A model generated the notes under the pieces. That model saw nothing but the letters and a program-made list of their open reading frames with translations, did not search any database and was not told the DNA's origin. The position numbers and the translations under genes were made by a program. From Fidelibacterota bacterium (GTDB lineage: Bacteria > Marinisomatota > Marinisomatia > SCGC-AAA003-L08 > TMED6), in NCBI GenBank assembly GCA_014239355.1, contig JAAZYZ010000024.1, positions 1 to 6,797 on the forward strand: a stretch of 6,797 nt of DNA, in the 5' to 3' direction. Shown piece by piece: positions 5,001 through 6,797 of this stretch (positions are counted from its first letter, which is position 1; every line of letters begins with the position of its first letter).

Positions 5001-6797
5001 TCAATGAATTTCTTCATCAAATAATACTTCTACAACTCCGGTCATTTTTCGAAGTGATCTAATCAATTCCTGATTAACCTCAAAATTTCCTGGAATCTTA
5101 ACTATTTGATTATTATAGATAATTTCAACCTTATGTCTTCCTGTGATCAACTTTAAGTCAGTCAACTTGTCTTTTGTAAAATCTTCATTTACATGAATTC
5201 TAAGAATTGAAATTTTATCACCAGCTTTATTTTTGATCTTTGTTTCATTTCTGCTATTAAATTTAATAACTTCATCAAAAGTAAAAACCTTTTTTAACTC
5301 TCCTCTCAATGAATTGTTATCAGAAGTAAAATCTACCCCTAATACATATGATTCACCATCTGATAATATTTCTCTATATTTTCTTAAATTTGTTTCAAAG
5401 ATAATTAATTCATATATTGAAGTAGTATCTGAGAAATTAAGGAAGGCATATGTATTTCCTCTAGCTGAACGTTTCTCTTTTTTTGATAACAATGTTCCTG
5501 CTATTAATACACCTTTACTATTATGAAGGTTTTTATTTAATTTAACTTCATCAAAATATTTTAAGTTAAGAGTATGGTATTTATCTTTATATTGATCTAA
5601 TGGATGTCCAGTTAAATAAAATCCTAACATTTGAAATTCTTTCATCAATGAATAAGGTTTACTCCAATTCTCATTTTCTGAAAATTTAAAATTTATTGAT
5701 GAATCGGATCCAAACATATCTTCTTGATTACTAAGATTTTTATTATTAATTGATTTTAAATATTTAACTATGTCTGATGATTGATTAAATATTAATGATC
5801 TGTCTATATTGAAATCATCAAATGCACCGACACATGCTAATGCCTCTAAAGTTTTCTTATTAGCTACTGTGTTCCCAACTCTTGAAATAAAATTATCAAA
5901 ATCTTTAAACTCACCATTTTCTGTTCTTTCATTAATTAAATCATTCATTGCTTCAACTCCAACATTTTTTACTGCTCCTAATGCATATGTAATAGAGTCT
6001 TCATATCTTGAGAAATATGCACTCGATGAATTTACATTTGGTGGTAACAATTTAATGTTTAATCGATCTAATTCTTGTTGAAATGTAGATAATTTATCAG
6101 TGTTATTAATATCTAAAGTCATTGAAGCTGCAAAAAACTCAATCGGAAAATGTGCTTTCAAGTATGCTGTTTGAAATGCAATTAATGCGTAAGCAGCAGC
6201 ATGGCTTTTATTAAAGCCATAATCAGCAAACTTTGAAAGTAAATCAAAAATATTATGAGCTTCCATCTCTTTTAAATTCTTATTAATACAGCCTTCAATA
6301 AATCTTTTTCTTTGAGCGTTCATTTCTTTTTGTATTTTTTTACCCATAGCTCTTCTAAGTAAATCAGCTTCTCCATCAGTATAACCTGATAGTTCTCTTG
6401 CGATTCCCATTACCTGCTCTTGATAAATAACAACACCATAAGTCTCTTTAAGAAGATTTTTTAATAAAGGATGAATATAGTTAGGCTTTTCCCTACCGTG
6501 CTTCCTTTCAATATAAGTTGGGATATTCGCCATCGGGCCAGGTCTATATAAAGCAACAATTGCAATAATGTCTTCAAACTTGTCTGGTTTTAATTGTTTT
6601 AATGTTTCTTTCATTCCAGCACTCTCAAGCTGAAATATTCCAGTCGTCTCTCCTGTTCCTAATAGATTAAATGTGTCGTTATCTTTTATGTTAATTTTAT
6701 TTATATCTAATATTTGTTTGTCTTTGTTGATTAATTCAATGCAGTTATTAATAAGCGTTAAAGTCTTTAATCCTAAAAAATCAAATTTGACTAATCC
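5001..6797 (-). CDS. dnaE: DNA polymerase III subunit alpha, C-terminal ~598 residues (5' end outside the window)
   Basis: This is the catalytic subunit of the replicative polymerase. The frame is open from the window edge; the ATG at 6614 is internal, since codons 1-61 upstream encode conserved polymerase sequence. Counting from the edge: VKFDFLGL (3-10), where Asp6 matches the third catalytic Asp (E. coli Asp555); GIFQLESAGM (53-62); ALYRPGPM (82-89); YQEQVM (125-130); DLLRRAMGKK (145-154); and YGFNKSHAAAYALI (193-206). A helix-hairpin-helix region follows near 272-288 (ALGAVKNVGVEAMNDLI). QEDMF (358-362, bases 5726-5712) is the internal beta-clamp-binding motif. Then come FQMLGFYLTGHPLD (388-401), an OB-fold domain (about 429-511) and the C-terminal, tau-contacting-type domain (about 530-596). 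The PHP domain and first two catalytic Asp residues lie outside the window. The distance from the catalytic Asp to the end is close to that in E. coli, so the C-terminus is intact. It ends in TGA, 113 bases before rpsB, with no terminator seen. Confidence 0.97.
   Translation of the reverse strand, partial: GLVKFDFLGLKTLTLINNCIELINKDKQILDINKINIKDNDTFNLLGTGETTGIFQLESAGMKETLKQLKPDKFEDIIAIVALYRPGPMANIPTYIERKHGREKPNYIHPLLKNLLKETYGVVIYQEQVMGIARELSGYTDGEADLLRRAMGKKIQKEMNAQRKRFIEGCINKNLKEMEAHNIFDLLSKFADYGFNKSHAAAYALIAFQTAYLKAHFPIEFFAASMTLDINNTDKLSTFQQELDRLNIKLLPPNVNSSSAYFSRYEDSITYALGAVKNVGVEAMNDLINERTENGEFKDFDNFISRVGNTVANKKTLEALACVGAFDDFNIDRSLIFNQSSDIVKYLKSINNKNLSNQEDMFGSDSSINFKFSENENWSKPYSLMKEFQMLGFYLTGHPLDQYKDKYHTLNLKYFDEVKLNKNLHNSKGVLIAGTLLSKKEKRSARGNTYAFLNFSDTTSIYELIIFETNLRKYREILSDGESYVLGVDFTSDNNSLRGELKKVFTFDEVIKFNSRNETKIKNKAGDKISILRIHVNEDFTKDKLTDLKLITGRHKVEIIYNNQIVKIPGNFEVNQELIRSLRKMTGVVEVLFDEEIH

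Noticed and set aside
4996..5009. Inverted repeat ATTCAT-TG-ATGAAT across the dnaE stop as a terminator or operator
   Set aside because: It is A/T-rich, its 2-base loop is too tight for a full hairpin, it lacks a following T-run, and short repeats of this kind are expected by chance in this DNA.
5233..6081. Open frames on the plus strand opposite dnaE (5233-5526, 5809-6081)
   Set aside because: They are antisense to well-conserved DnaE regions and show no independent coding signature.
6612..6614. ATG at 6614 as the start of dnaE
   Set aside because: The frame stays open to the window edge, and the 61 upstream codons encode conserved polymerase segments such as VKFDFLGL and GIFQLES, so this Met is internal.
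1..6797. An undescribed multi-gene system, mobile element, CRISPR array or tRNA gene
   Set aside because: Every gene belongs to a familiar housekeeping family in a conserved order. I saw no terminal repeats, spaced repeats, transposase or integrase motifs, or tRNA-like folds.

Overview
The window is a compact, AT-rich (roughly 30% G+C by eye) block of core housekeeping genes, all on the minus strand. Read in the direction of transcription (right to left) the order is dnaE (3' part) - rpsB - tsf - pyrH - frr - uppS - cdsA - dxr (5' part). The run rpsB-tsf-pyrH-frr-uppS-cdsA-dxr is a classic proteobacterial arrangement. With dnaE directly upstream, the very low G+C, and only about 160 non-coding bases in 6.8 kb, it points to a streamlined alphaproteobacterium, most likely marine and SAR11/Pelagibacter-like. 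That taxon is inferred from gene order and composition, not from a database match. TGA and TAA act as stops and TGG encodes Trp, so the standard bacterial code fits.

Layout: 6797-5001 is the C-terminal ~598 residues of the replicative DNA polymerase III alpha subunit, open at the window edge. 5000-4888 is the only sizeable intergenic region (113 bases). It contains a G+C-rich, well-folding leader RNA upstream of rpsB, with a pairing that would cover the rpsB Shine-Dalgarno sequence. 4887-3217 encodes ribosomal protein S2 and elongation factor Ts, 9 bases apart. 3210-1940 encodes UMP kinase and ribosome recycling factor, with stop and start fused as TAATG. 1906-1 encodes undecaprenyl diphosphate synthase, CDP-diglyceride synthase and DXP reductoisomerase, joined by 11-base and 4-base overlaps.

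How the genes work together: S2, EF-Ts and RRF serve ribosome assembly, elongation and recycling. PyrH makes UDP, the precursor of UTP and CTP. CdsA uses CTP to make CDP-diacylglycerol for phospholipids. DXR begins the MEP isoprenoid pathway, whose isopentenyl diphosphate UppS extends into the lipid carrier for peptidoglycan. The cluster therefore ties translation capacity to envelope building.

There is no mobile element, CRISPR, tRNA or rRNA gene, nor any sign of an unknown multi-gene system. The most interesting object is the rpsB leader RNA. It probably belongs to the S2-leader class already reported from Pelagibacter and marine metagenomes, but it shows a possible alternative fold worth checking.
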